Source: Paracoccaceae bacterium
GTDB lineage: Bacteria; Pseudomonadota; Alphaproteobacteria; Rhodobacterales; Rhodobacteraceae
Reading direction: 5' to 3'
NCBI GenBank assembly: GCA_030950185.1
Contig: JAUZRU010000025.1
Span: 1-51,329 of the forward strand
Length of the DNA stretch: 51,329 nt
The position numbers and the translations under genes were made by a program. Of the stretch, positions 8,988 to 17,450 are shown piece after piece. The notes beneath the pieces are model-generated. The model saw only the letters and a list, made by a program, of their open reading frames with translations. It made no database searches and had not been told where the DNA came from. Position 1 is the first letter of the stretch, and the number at the start of each line of letters is the position of its first letter.

Positions 8988-10415
8988 TCAGCTGCTGGCC
9001 GCCGAGAACATCAGGGCAAGCGTCAAGGCAATCAGCGCCAACCCGTATTTGTCGCGCAGAGCAAAGACGATCGGATCGTAATCCTGCTTGCCCTTCCAGC
9101 CCAGCAAGACCATGCGAAACAGCCAGCCACCCATCGGGATCATGGCCAGCCACAGCTGCCAGCGGCTGGGATACAGGATCGCCGCCATGTCGGAAAAACT
9201 GTACAGGAAAAACACCAGCAGCGCCCCTGCCATGCCGATGATGGCAATGTTCAGCAGATCACCCCGATCCCGACGCCCATAGCCCCGCCCCGGCAGGCGC
9301 GCTTCCCCCTTTGCCAAGGTCAGCTCGGTCAACCGCTTGACGCAGCCGAGCGTCAGAAAGACCGGATAGATAAAGGCGATCAGAAAACCCGAGGCAGGCA
9401 CATGGGCGGCAACCGCACCGGCCACGACACGCAGCGTGTAAAGCGCGGCCAGCATGGCAATATCTATCCACCTCATCCGCTTGAGCCGCAGCGAATAGGC
9501 CAGCGACAAGACCATGTACAACGCCAGAACACCCAGCATCATCGGGCCGATGATCGCGGCCAGCACAAGGGAATAGATCCCCAGCCCCACGGCCATCAGC
9601 ATCCCCCCCTTTATCGGTACCTTGCCCGCGGCAAAGGGGCGGTTCTTCTTGGTCGGATGCAGTCGATCCGCCTCGAGATCCAGCAGATCGTTGACAATAT
9701 ATATTGTCGAGGCGGCCAGGCTGAAGGCCAGCGCCGCGAAGAAAACGATCATCATCGGCGCGTAATGCACCTGATGGGCCGCGATCAGAGGCAGGAAAAG
9801 AAGGATGTTCTTGACCCACTGGTGGGGCCTGAGCGCGCGCAGCAGGTCGCGTGCGTTCCATGTCTGGCGGATTTCCTCGACATTGACGCCCTTGGCAGCC
9901 AGCCGTCGGGCAACCTTGGGCAGGTGCCCAACGATAATCGCGTTTTCGGCCTGCTCCCAGACGGGCAGGTCAACCACGCTGTCACCGGCATAATCGAAAC
10001 CGCGTTCGCCAAACGCCCTGACCAGCGCCTCGGCCTTGCGCCGACCCGTAAGATTTGTCTTGCCGTCCGACGCCAATACACGCTCGGCAATCCCGTGTTC
10101 CTGAGCCAGCGCCTGCACCAGGCGTCTGTCGGACCCGGATGCAAGCACCACCTTGCGCCCCCGCCGTCGTGACCGGCGCGCAAGTTGCGCAACCTGTTCG
10201 TTGACCGGAAGCAACTCGACACGCAGCGAGGACAGCTCGGCCAGTTCGCGCTTGAGCGCCGCGCGATTGCCGAGATTGCGCAACACCGCCTTCAGGCATG
10301 CGATGGGCTTGCGGCCCAGTGCCGCCCAGAAGCTTTCGAACAGCAGATCCGTTTTCAGAAATGTCCCGTCCACATCCAGAACCAGCGGTTTGCCGCGCGT
10401 TTCATCTGTGTTCAT
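8988..10415 (-). CDS. HAD phosphatase-UbiA prenyltransferase fusion (DPPR synthase-like)
   Basis: A 475-residue two-domain protein. Residues 1-185 form a HAD-type hydrolase: LDVDGT (13-18) with Asp14/Asp16, LASGSD (91-96), and DYAGDSVVDLPVW (141-153). Residues 192-475 form a polytopic UbiA domain with the prenyl-diphosphate/Mg motif NDLLDLEAD (242-250) followed by RLHPTKKNRP, as in mycobacterial Rv3806c. That enzyme joins phosphoribosyl pyrophosphate to decaprenyl phosphate; a separate phosphatase then removes the 5-phosphate. The HAD domain may supply that step here (inference). The ATG at 10415-10413 gives a normal N-terminus; an upstream in-frame extension to 10571 looks non-coding. Convergent to the DprE2-like gene and divergent from the pilin locus. 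Confidence 0.83.
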   Translation of the reverse strand: MNTDETRGKPLVLDVDGTFLKTDLLFESFWAALGRKPIACLKAVLRNLGNRAALKRELAELSSLRVELLPVNEQVAQLARRSRRRGRKVVLASGSDRRLVQALAQEHGIAERVLASDGKTNLTGRRKAEALVRAFGERGFDYAGDSVVDLPVWEQAENAIIVGHLPKVARRLAAKGVNVEEIRQTWNARDLLRALRPHQWVKNILLFLPLIAAHQVHYAPMMIVFFAALAFSLAASTIYIVNDLLDLEADRLHPTKKNRPFAAGKVPIKGGMLMAVGLGIYSLVLAAIIGPMMLGVLALYMVLSLAYSLRLKRMRWIDIAMLAALYTLRVVAGAVAAHVPASGFLIAFIYPVFLTLGCVKRLTELTLAKGEARLPGRGYGRRDRGDLLNIAIIGMAGALLVFFLYSFSDMAAILYPSRWQLWLAMIPMGGWLFRMVLLGWKGKQDYDPIVFALRDKYGLALIALTLALMFSAASS

Positions 10416-10830
10416 CTTGCCCGTATTCCCGGTTTGTATTGTCCTGGCGGAGCGAAACCGTTTGTCGCGTACCGCGCCCACCGACTTATTGTCTTCAATT
10501 TGCACGAGATTCCCATCCAGAGCCAGATATTGGCACGAAAAATTGTGATGAAACCGCCATAAACTTGCCAAATAGTTGTATTCACAGTTATTGCCCCCTC
10601 ATCTGAACACACCCAACTTATTGTTTTTACATGATTTTAAAAAATTTTCCATTGCCTTGCGTTTTTTTCATTTTTTGCATTTCCGCGCCAAACTCTCGCC
10701 CAATTTTGCCGGCTATATAACACCATGTTGAAACGGCGGGCTGGTCGAAAACAGAGGCAAAACCAGCACTGATACGCCGATCAGCACCAAAGCGTGGAAA
10801 TGAACAAGCAAACCTATGGAGGGACCTAAC
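10416..10830 (+). promoter_or_regulatory. AT-rich intergenic control region upstream of the Flp pilin gene
   Basis: This 415-base gap separates two divergent units and holds no convincing gene. Bases 10560-10700 are unusually AT-rich for the window, with runs such as TTTTAAAAAATTTT (10635-10648) and CGTTTTTTTC. A TATATAAC -10-like box lies at 10714-10721, about 110 bases before the pilin ATG; no good -35 partner is visible at the usual distance. A strong Shine-Dalgarno ATGGAGGGA (10815-10823) precedes the pilin start. AT-rich leaders like this are common targets of MucR/Ros-type regulators in alphaproteobacteria, but no specific site can be claimed. Confidence 0.35.
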
Positions 10831-11019
10831 ATGTTCAAGCTTGCAAAAAACTTCAAGAATGACGAATCCGGCGCCGTAACCGTTGACTGGGTTGTCCTGA
10901 CCGCCGCCATCGTTGGCCTCGGCATTGCCGTTCTGGCAACCGTGTCGAGCGGCGTGCAGAACCTGTCGGGTGACATCAACACTCAGCTGTCGGGTCAGAA
11001 AATCTCGACCAAGTTCTGA
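10831..11019 (+). CDS. flp: Flp-type major pilin
   Basis: A 62-residue prepilin with a basic leader (MFKLAKNFKNDESG, 1-14), then the processed hydrophobic segment AVTVDWVVLTAAIVGLGIAV (15-34) and a short polar tail rich in Ser, Thr and Asn. TadV-type prepilin peptidase should cut after Gly14, leaving Asp5-Trp6 in place of the classic Glu5-Tyr6 of Flp pilins, a variant common in Rhodobacteraceae. The start at 10831 fits the GGAGGGA ribosome binding site. It heads the tad locus and is followed by a perfect 10-bp hairpin, which may make this the most abundant transcript of the locus. The tail (SSGVQNLSGDINTQLSGQ) offers several possible O-glycosylation residues, an idea tied to the arabinose genes next door. 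Confidence 0.88.
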   Translation: MFKLAKNFKNDESGAVTVDWVVLTAAIVGLGIAVLATVSSGVQNLSGDINTQLSGQKISTKF

Positions 11020-11043
11020 TAATCCGGAACGACAATCGCCAGG

Positions 11044-11069
11044 AAAGCCGCGCCGGAAAGCGCGGCTTT
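11044..11069 (+). terminator. Hairpin after flp (attenuator or terminator)
   Basis: Bases 11044-11053 (AAAGCCGCGC) and 11060-11069 (GCGCGGCTTT) form a perfect 10-bp stem with a six-base loop, 24 bases after the flp stop. The stem is followed by CGATCGTATTT, only a weak T-tract. It probably ends or stabilises most flp transcripts while letting some polymerase continue into the tad genes. Confidence 0.65.
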
Positions 11070-11182
11070 CGATCGTATTTCCCGGCAATCGGCATGGTTA
11101 TCCTTTCACGATCCGTCCACTTTCTCGCGTTAGTGTGGTCCAGAGCATGTGCCCTGAAGCAACCCGAACGCAGAGAACCCCA

Positions 11183-11368
11183 ATGCGGTATAGAAAGCCG
11201 AGATATACTTGCCTGGCAGACACGAACGGATCGGTGTCGGTGGAATGGGTTGTCATTACGGGGTTCGTCATCGCCCTGGTATTGTCTATCATTTCGGCCA
11301 TTTCTCCGAGTGCGGAAAACACTATTCCCGATCTTCGCGCAATTGTTTCCGGTTCCCAAGGTTTTTGA
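11183..11368 (+). CDS. Second Flp-like pilin / pseudopilin
   Basis: A 61-residue product with a basic leader, then NGSVSVEWVVITGFVIALVL (residues 15-34). A predicted peptidase cut after Gly16 leaves Glu5-Trp6, and a hydrophobic helix follows, so it has the type IV prepilin plan but differs strongly from the first pilin. The tail (PSAENTIPDLRAIVSGSQGF) is short. The ATG at 11183 has only a weak AGAG ribosome binding site; an in-frame ATG at 11147 is less likely. It sits between the flp hairpin and cpaB. It could be a minor pilin, an alternative subunit or a diverging duplicate. Confidence 0.7.
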   Translation: MRYRKPRYTCLADTNGSVSVEWVVITGFVIALVLSIISAISPSAENTIPDLRAIVSGSQGF

Positions 11369-11452
11369 ATTGGGTTTTTCCGCAAAACGTGTATTCTGCG
11401 GGGAAGAAGGCAAAAACAAACAACTTGCAGGCAGTTCTTCCAGAGGCATGTT

Positions 11453-12289
11453 ATGCGTATCATTTTCGCGCTGATCCTGATCGTGGGCATGGGGCTTGCG
11501 GGCTTTGCCGTGTATATGGCGCAGGGCCGGTTCAGCCAGTACCAGACCGAGCTGGCCAAGCAGCAGCAGGCCCTCAAGCAGAATGTCCCCCTGAAACGGG
11601 TGTTCGTCAGCACCCGACCGCTTCGTTATGGCGAAAAACTGACCAAGAAAGACGTGCGTATCGTCGCCTGGCCGGAAAATGCTATCCCCGAAGGCGCATT
11701 CACCGACCCCAAGAAACTGTTTCCCGACAATGGCAAGCTGCGCACCGTGCTGCGCGCCATGGAAAAGGACGAGGCCATCCTTGCCGTCAAGGTCACCAAA
11801 CCGGGCGAGGACGCCAGCGTTGCCGCGCGCCTGGCGCCCGGAATGCGCGCCTTCACGATCAGGGTCGATGTGGCATCCGGCGTTTCCGGGTTCCTCAGAC
11901 CCGGCGACCGCGTCGATGTGTACTGGAGCGGGCGCATCGACCAGCGCGACGTGACCAAGCTGATCCTTGAAAACATCAAGTTGATCGCCGTGGACCAGAT
12001 CGCCAATGGCGACCAGAACAAGCCGGTCGTCGCCCGCACCGTGACCGTTGAGGCATCCCCCGAGATCGTCGCAGCCCTGGTACAGGCCCAGGCGACCGGA
12101 CGGTTGCTGCTGTCGCTGCGCGGGGCCAATGACAATTCAAAGGCCGGACAGATCGAGATCGACCAGGACCAGCTGCTGGGAATCAAAAAGGAAGTTGTCA
12201 AGAAGGTGCAGGAAAAGAAGAAATGCACGATCAAGCTGCGCAAGGGCGCAGATATTGTGGAAAGCCCCATCCCCTGCCCCCAGAACTAG
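11453..12289 (+). CDS. cpaB: Flp pilus assembly protein CpaB/RcpC
   Basis: A 278-residue protein with an N-terminal membrane anchor (residues 2-22) and a SAF-like domain at about 46-110 (STRPLRYGEKLTKKDVRIV), followed by the RcpC/CpaB beta domain containing GFLRPGDRVDVYW. CpaB acts in the periplasm with the secretin CpaC during Flp pilus export. The ATG at 11453 is preceded by AGAGG. It is the first assembly gene after the pilins. A highly charged C-terminal segment (KKEVVKKVQEKKK) and two cysteines (CTIK, IPCPQN) could form a disulfide. A 160-base gap to cpaC shows no clear terminator. Confidence 0.9.
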   Translation: MRIIFALILIVGMGLAGFAVYMAQGRFSQYQTELAKQQQALKQNVPLKRVFVSTRPLRYGEKLTKKDVRIVAWPENAIPEGAFTDPKKLFPDNGKLRTVLRAMEKDEAILAVKVTKPGEDASVAARLAPGMRAFTIRVDVASGVSGFLRPGDRVDVYWSGRIDQRDVTKLILENIKLIAVDQIANGDQNKPVVARTVTVEASPEIVAALVQAQATGRLLLSLRGANDNSKAGQIEIDQDQLLGIKKEVVKKVQEKKKCTIKLRKGADIVESPIPCPQN

Positions 12290-12449
12290 ACCCGCATCGT
12301 GATGCAACCGCCACAACGGTTGCGCGCATGACGCAGAAGTTGTGCTGCGCAACCATTTGATTCTTGAAAAAAAACGGTATCTGGGCCACACTGTGCGCAA
12401 CGGGCGGTCAAGACCCGCATATACAACGTGATCAGAGAGGCAGGATCAC

Positions 12450-13877
12450 ATGCGTTCGAGCAGCTTTTTCAGGGCTGGCCTTGTTGGTCTGGCCATTGTC
12501 GTGCAACCCGTCTTGCCGGCGGGCGCGCAGGATGTTTTGACCATCAGCCGGGGCACCGCTTCCAGCAGCATCAAGGTTTCCGTCAACCGTGCGGTCGTGA
12601 TGGAAAGCGCCACATCATTCGCCCAGCTTTCGGTGGCCAACCCGGCAATTGCAGATATTTCCACCCTTTCAGACAAGAGCATCTATATCCTTGGAAAATC
12701 GCCGGGGCGAACGACCCTGACCCTTCTTGACAATGCGGGCCGCCTGATCACGAATGTTGATGTTCAGGTCTCGCCGGATATCGCCGAATTCAAGGAACGC
12801 CTGCATGAAATCCTGCCTGGCGAAAAGATAGACGTGCGCACCGCCAATGACGGCATCGTCCTGAGCGGCCGTGTTTCCGGCACACGAAAGGTTGCTCTGG
12901 CGGTGGAGCTTGGCGAACGTTATGCGCCCGGCAAGGTCACGAATCTGATGACCGTGGGCGGCACGCAGCAGGTCATGCTCAAGGTTCGATTTGCCGAAAT
13001 GCAGCGCTCGGTCTCGAAAAGCCTGTCCTCAAGTCTGGGCCTGAGCACCAGCGTCGCCGGCACCACCGGCCTGCAGGGGGGCACCGGGTCATATACCGGC
13101 TCGTTCAACCCAACGGTCCTGACCGATGGCATCCCCACCACCGGCCCGGTGGTCAAGACCACCACACTGGGGAGTCTCGGCATCGGCTTCAGCGCCGGGG
13201 GCATACAGATGGCGCTGCTGCTGGAAGCACTTGAAAAGAAGGGTCTGGTGCGAACCCTGGCTGAACCGAACCTTGTCACCATTTCCGGACAAAGCGCGAA
13301 ATTTCTTGCAGGCGGTGAATATCCCATCCCCATTTCGGACGGCCAGACGACGACCATTGAATACAAACCATTCGGCGTCGAACTCAATTTCAAGCCGGTC
13401 GTTGTCGATGACAACCTCATCAACCTGACGATCTCTGCCGCAGTCAGTTCAATCGATACGACCGTAACCGTCACCCAGAACGGCGGCATATCGGTCAACG
13501 CCTTCAAAAGGCGCGAGACCTCGACCGTTGTCGAAATGCGTGACGGGCAGAGCTTTGCCATCGCCGGCCTTTTGCAGGATGACTTTACCGGGCTGGCCAA
13601 CCAGGTGCCGTGGCTGGGCGACGTGCCGGTGCTGGGCGCACTGTTCCGCAGCTCTGACTTCAACCGCCGCCAAAGCGAGCTGGTGATCATCGTTACCCCG
13701 CATCTGGTCACTCCGGTCAAGAGCGACGCCCTTGCATTGCCGACCGACCGCGTCCGCATCCCTACCGAATCGGAATTGTTCCTGATGGGCAAGACGGCGG
13801 GAAAAGCCCGGAAGAAAGGCCATACCAGCGTCTCGACACAGGATATCAAGGCCCCCTATGGCTATGTGATGGAGTAA
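12450..13877 (+). CDS. cpaC: Flp pilus secretin CpaC/RcpA
   Basis: A 475-residue type II/III secretion-type secretin with a signal peptide ending near AGA-QD (about residue 27). The N-terminal pilus-assembly domain is followed by a BON-like region (about 105-175) and the secretin domain (about 230-420). The secretin core includes LAEPNLVTISGQSAKFLAGG and VPWLGDVPVLGALFRS. It should form the outer-membrane ring through which the Flp fibre passes. A GGAG sequence at its very end serves as ribosome binding site for the next gene, five bases downstream, so the two are coupled. Length and domain order are normal for the Tad family. Confidence 0.92.
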   Translation: MRSSSFFRAGLVGLAIVVQPVLPAGAQDVLTISRGTASSSIKVSVNRAVVMESATSFAQLSVANPAIADISTLSDKSIYILGKSPGRTTLTLLDNAGRLITNVDVQVSPDIAEFKERLHEILPGEKIDVRTANDGIVLSGRVSGTRKVALAVELGERYAPGKVTNLMTVGGTQQVMLKVRFAEMQRSVSKSLSSSLGLSTSVAGTTGLQGGTGSYTGSFNPTVLTDGIPTTGPVVKTTTLGSLGIGFSAGGIQMALLLEALEKKGLVRTLAEPNLVTISGQSAKFLAGGEYPIPISDGQTTTIEYKPFGVELNFKPVVVDDNLINLTISAAVSSIDTTVTVTQNGGISVNAFKRRETSTVVEMRDGQSFAIAGLLQDDFTGLANQVPWLGDVPVLGALFRSSDFNRRQSELVIIVTPHLVTPVKSDALALPTDRVRIPTESELFLMGKTAGKARKKGHTSVSTQDIKAPYGYVME

Positions 13878-13881
13878 GATC

Positions 13882-14553
13882 ATGGCTTTGCGCAACAGAA
13901 CCCGTTTCATCATTGCCGCAGCCGCGATCGCGCTTTCCGCCTGCACCCCGCAGCCGGCCGCCATGAACGGCGGTTTTGCAGCCAAGGGGCACGAGGCCGG
14001 CGGTCTTGTCAACGAAGGCGCATTTGGCAATCCGACCTACAACAACATGCTTGTCCAGGCGGCCTATCGCGACCAAAATGGCCTGCTTCTGGATCTGGGC
14101 CGAAAATTCGAGCGCGAAGTGCCGACCATGATCAATTTCGACTTCAACTCGGCGCGCCTCGATCCCGAGGCCAGGCGAATCCTCGACAAACAGGCCGAAT
14201 GGATCAAGCAGTTCCCGGAAATCCGTTTCCGTGTCTATGGTCACACCGATCTTGTCGGTTCCGAATCCTACAACAAGCGCCTTGGCCTGAAGCGGGCGCA
14301 AAATACCGTGGCCTATCTCGTCTCTCGCGGGGTTGACCGAAAGCGGCTTGAGGCAGTCGCCTCTTTCGGGGAAACCCAGCCACTTGTCGTCACCGAAGGC
14401 CGCGAAAGGCGCAACCGCCGCACCGTCACCCAGGTGATCGGCTTTGCCCGCAATTTTGCCGGTGACGATCTGGACGGGAAATATGCCGCGCTGGTTTATC
14501 GTACCTATGTTCAGGGCAATAACAGCGTGCCTGCTGCGACTGCTTCCAAATAA
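13882..14553 (+). CDS. OmpA-family outer-membrane lipoprotein of the tad locus
   Basis: This 223-residue protein has a lipoprotein signal with lipobox LSAC (cysteine at residue 22) and a C-terminal OmpA-like peptidoglycan-binding domain (about 90-195). The domain includes the block FDFNSARLDPEARRIL and the GHTD motif followed by NKRLGLKRAQN. It occupies the place where many tad loci carry the lipoprotein CpaD, which I do not see here, and may anchor the secretin to the cell wall (inference). The start at 13882 is preceded by GGAGTAAG overlapping the cpaC stop. A 189-base gap with no clear gene or terminator separates it from cpaE. Confidence 0.82.
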   Translation: MALRNRTRFIIAAAAIALSACTPQPAAMNGGFAAKGHEAGGLVNEGAFGNPTYNNMLVQAAYRDQNGLLLDLGRKFEREVPTMINFDFNSARLDPEARRILDKQAEWIKQFPEIRFRVYGHTDLVGSESYNKRLGLKRAQNTVAYLVSRGVDRKRLEAVASFGETQPLVVTEGRERRNRRTVTQVIGFARNFAGDDLDGKYAALVYRTYVQGNNSVPAATASK

Positions 14554-14742
14554 AGACACATTCCATCTTTCAGCCCTAATATTGCCAAAGTTTGCGGCCA
14601 CTAATCGCAGTTGGAAGACCCATCGTCAGATGTGGGAAACCTGCGAGCAAACCCTCATTGCCGAATCGGTGTCTTCCGTTTGGCTGGGGCAAGCATCCGC
14701 AGCAATCAAGCAAGAAACTTTTTTAGGGAATACGGGCAAGAA

Positions 14743-15975
14743 ATGGGTCTGCGAAAAACAGAGGAAGAGGTTGGCATCACCGCCTGCGTAATCGCGCGGG
14801 ACGTCAAGACCTTTGATCTCTTGATCGAAGACATGGAGGCGGAACTTGGCTCTGCCTGGGGCGGGTTGAACTTCGAAGACGGCATCGCCTTTCTTTCCAG
14901 CCCGTTGGCGCGCGAACTGGAATTCGTGACCGTCGCCGTCGATCGCACCGACGAAGAAAACCTGGAACCGGTCATCAAGGTGATCAAGACCGCAGAATCG
15001 GCAGGCATCAAGGTCATCCTCGTGGCCCATGACCTGTCACCGGTCGCACTGCATCAGCTGCTGCGCCTGGGCGCGGCCGATTTTGCCCCCTACCCCCTGC
15101 CCGAAGGTGCCCTGCACGAAGCGATCGAACGCATCCGAACCCCCGCCTCTCCGCCACTTGCGCCGGTCAGGGGCGGTGGCGCCGAAACCGTCCGCGACGG
15201 GGTAATCATGCCCGTCTACGGCCTGGCCGGCGGTGTCGGGGCCACGACATTTGCCGTGAACCTTGGATGGGAACTCTCTCGCATCAGCACAGGCGAAGGA
15301 TACAAGACCTGCATTCTGGACCTCGACCTGCAGATGGGGTCGGTTTCCACATATCTGGACCTGCCCCGACGCGAAGCCATCTTCGAACTGCTGTCCGACA
15401 TCGGCAGCATGGATCGCGAGACATTCATGTCGGCGCTGCAGCCGTTCAACGAAATGCAGGTTCTGACCGCGCCCGCAGAATCACTGCCCTACGAGATGCT
15501 GACGTCCGAGGACGTCAATGCCCTGCTGGACATGGCAAAATCGCAATTCGATTTCGTGATCGTCGATGTCCCGAAAACGCTGATCCAGTGGTCCGAGGTG
15601 CTGATCAATCGGGCAGATATCTATTTCGCGCTGATCGAGATGGACATGCGTTCGGCACAAAATGCCCTGCGCTTCATCCGCACGCTCAAGGCCGAGGATC
15701 TGCCTATGGAAAAGGTCAAGTATATCCTCAACCGTGCCCCGAAATTCACCGATCTCAGCGGCCGCAGCCGCGTCAAGCGGCTTGCAGAGAACCTGAATAT
15801 CGAACTTGAAATCCTGCTGCCCGACGGCGGCAAGGCTGTCGTTGACAGCTGCGATCAGGGTCTGCCGCTGGCCGAAACGGCGGCAAAGAACCCGCTGCGC
15901 AAGGACATGATGAAACTCGCCAAATCCATTTTCGACCTGGTCATTTCGCAGGCCGAAGCCAAAGGAGGTAAGTAG
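14743..15975 (+). CDS. cpaE: Pilus assembly ATPase-like protein CpaE/TadZ
   Basis: A 410-residue protein with an N-terminal response-regulator-like domain lacking clear phosphorylation residues (about 15-130) and a C-terminal MinD/ParA-type ATPase domain. Its P-loop region is GGVGATT (163-169), which lacks the second lysine of a standard Walker A, as is common in TadZ proteins. TadZ helps place the Tad machinery in the cell, often at a pole. I use the ATG at 14743; an upstream in-frame start at 14611 would add a segment with no family resemblance. The stop is three bases before cpaF. Confidence 0.87.
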   Translation: MGLRKTEEEVGITACVIARDVKTFDLLIEDMEAELGSAWGGLNFEDGIAFLSSPLARELEFVTVAVDRTDEENLEPVIKVIKTAESAGIKVILVAHDLSPVALHQLLRLGAADFAPYPLPEGALHEAIERIRTPASPPLAPVRGGGAETVRDGVIMPVYGLAGGVGATTFAVNLGWELSRISTGEGYKTCILDLDLQMGSVSTYLDLPRREAIFELLSDIGSMDRETFMSALQPFNEMQVLTAPAESLPYEMLTSEDVNALLDMAKSQFDFVIVDVPKTLIQWSEVLINRADIYFALIEMDMRSAQNALRFIRTLKAEDLPMEKVKYILNRAPKFTDLSGRSRVKRLAENLNIELEILLPDGGKAVVDSCDQGLPLAETAAKNPLRKDMMKLAKSIFDLVISQAEAKGGK

Positions 15976-15978
15976 GAC

Positions 15979-17439
15979 ATGTTTTCCCGTTACAAGAAAA
16001 CGGCCGGGCGTCCTCTGCCCCAGCCAGAAGCGAAACCGGCCACCTCTGAAACAGCCACCCAAACTGTGGCACCACAACCGGCGCCGCAGCCGGCAGCCAA
16101 GGCACCGGAAACGCCCAAGCCCCGGCCCGCCGTGGTGCGGGGCCTTAGCGAAAAGGAACTCAAACGCCGTGAAAAGCTGGCCGAGGTGCGGGTAGAGCTG
16201 CACAAGCGCCTGCTGGACACGCTGAACCTTGCCGCGCTGGAGCACGCATCCGAGGCTGACCTCAAGCACGAAATCGCCGCGATCTGTGCCGACGGCCTGG
16301 CGGAAATGGACATCGTGCTGACGCGCGAGGAACGCGCCACCCTGCACCAGGAGCTGTATGACGAGGTCACGGGCCTCGGCCCGCTGGAGCCTCTGCTGCG
16401 CGATGACACCATCAACGACATACTGGTCAACGGCCCGAAACAGATCTTTGTCGAACGCGCCGGCAAGCTGGAACTCACCCCGGTGGTGTTCAAGGACGAC
16501 AAACACCTGATGCGGGTCATCGACAAGATCGTGTCGGCCGTCGGGCGCCGTGTCGATGAATCCAACCCATATGTTGACGCCCGCCTCAAGGACGGCTCGC
16601 GTTTCAACGCCATGGTGCCACCGATTGCGGTCGATGGCGCGTTGGTGTCGATCCGCAAGTTCAAGAAAGACAAGCTGGGCATCGACGAGCTGATCAAATT
16701 CGGCGCCTTCACCGAGGAAATGGCCATGTATCTGCGCGCCGCCGTTGGCGCGCATCTGAACATCATCGTGTCAGGCGGCACCGGCTCGGGCAAGACGACC
16801 ACGCTGAACGCGCTGTCATCCATGATCGCCGACAACGAACGCATCCTGACCATCGAGGACACGGCCGAATTGCAACTGCAACAGATTCATGTCGGCCGCA
16901 TGGAAAGCCGCCCCCCCAATGTCGAGGGCAAGGGCGAAGTCAGCCAGCGCGACTGTCTGCGCAACGCGCTGCGGATGCGCCCCGACCGCATCATCGTCGG
17001 CGAAACCCGCGGCGAAGAGGTGATCGACATGCTTCAGGCCATGAACACGGGCCATGACGGATCGATGACCACGATCCACGCCAACAGCGCCCGCGATGCG
17101 GTTTCGCGCCTTGAAAACATGGTGGCGATGGCCGGGATCGACATGCCGCTCAAGGCGGTGCGCGCCCAGATTGCCAGCGCCGTGCATCTGATCGTGCAGG
17201 CCAGCCGCCTGCAGGACGGCTCGCGCCGGATGGTTTCGATCACCGAGGTCACCGGCATGGAAGGCGACATCATCACCATGCAGGAAATTTTCCGCTTCAA
17301 GCGCTACGGGATCGACGAAAACGGCAAGGTGCTGGGCCATTTCGAACCCACCGGGATACGTTCACATTTTTCCGAACGCTTCAAATATTCGGGCTTTGAG
17401 CTGCCCAACCACATCTACACGCAGACCGCGGCACAGTAG
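15979..17439 (+). CDS. cpaF: Flp pilus motor ATPase CpaF/TadA
   Basis: A 486-residue type II/IV secretion ATPase. Walker A is [10 protein letters not shown] (265-274), followed by a Walker B-like region with [13 protein letters not shown], a histidine box containing [13 protein letters not shown], and the usual CpaF N-terminal helical domain with [11 protein letters not shown]. It should power both extension and retraction of the Flp pilus from the cytoplasmic face. The first 55 residues are rich in Pro, Ala and Gln and probably disordered. AAAGGAGGTAAGTAGGAC overlaps the cpaE stop and serves as ribosome binding site. Tightly spaced within the tad operon. Confidence 0.94.
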   Translation: MFSRYKKTAGRPLPQPEAKPATSETATQTVAPQPAPQPAAKAPETPKPRPAVVRGLSEKELKRREKLAEVRVELHKRLLDTLNLAALEHASEADLKHEIAAICADGLAEMDIVLTREERATLHQELYDEVTGLGPLEPLLRDDTINDILVNGPKQIFVERAGKLELTPVVFKDDKHLMRVIDKIVSAVGRRVDESNPYVDARLKDGSRFNAMVPPIAVDGALVSIRKFKKDKLGIDELIKFGAFTEEMAMYLRAAVGAHLNIIVSGGTGSGKTTTLNALSSMIADNERILTIEDTAELQLQQIHVGRMESRPPNVEGKGEVSQRDCLRNALRMRPDRIIVGETRGEEVIDMLQAMNTGHDGSMTTIHANSARDAVSRLENMVAMAGIDMPLKAVRAQIASAVHLIVQASRLQDGSRRMVSITEVTGMEGDIITMQEIFRFKRYGIDENGKVLGHFEPTGIRSHFSERFKYSGFELPNHIYTQTAAQ

Positions 17440-17450
17440 GAGGCCGATCA

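Noticed and set aside
10416-10571. N-terminal extension of the HAD-UbiA protein
   Set aside because: The HAD nucleophile motif falls about ten residues after the 10415 start, as normal; the extra segment has no family resemblance.
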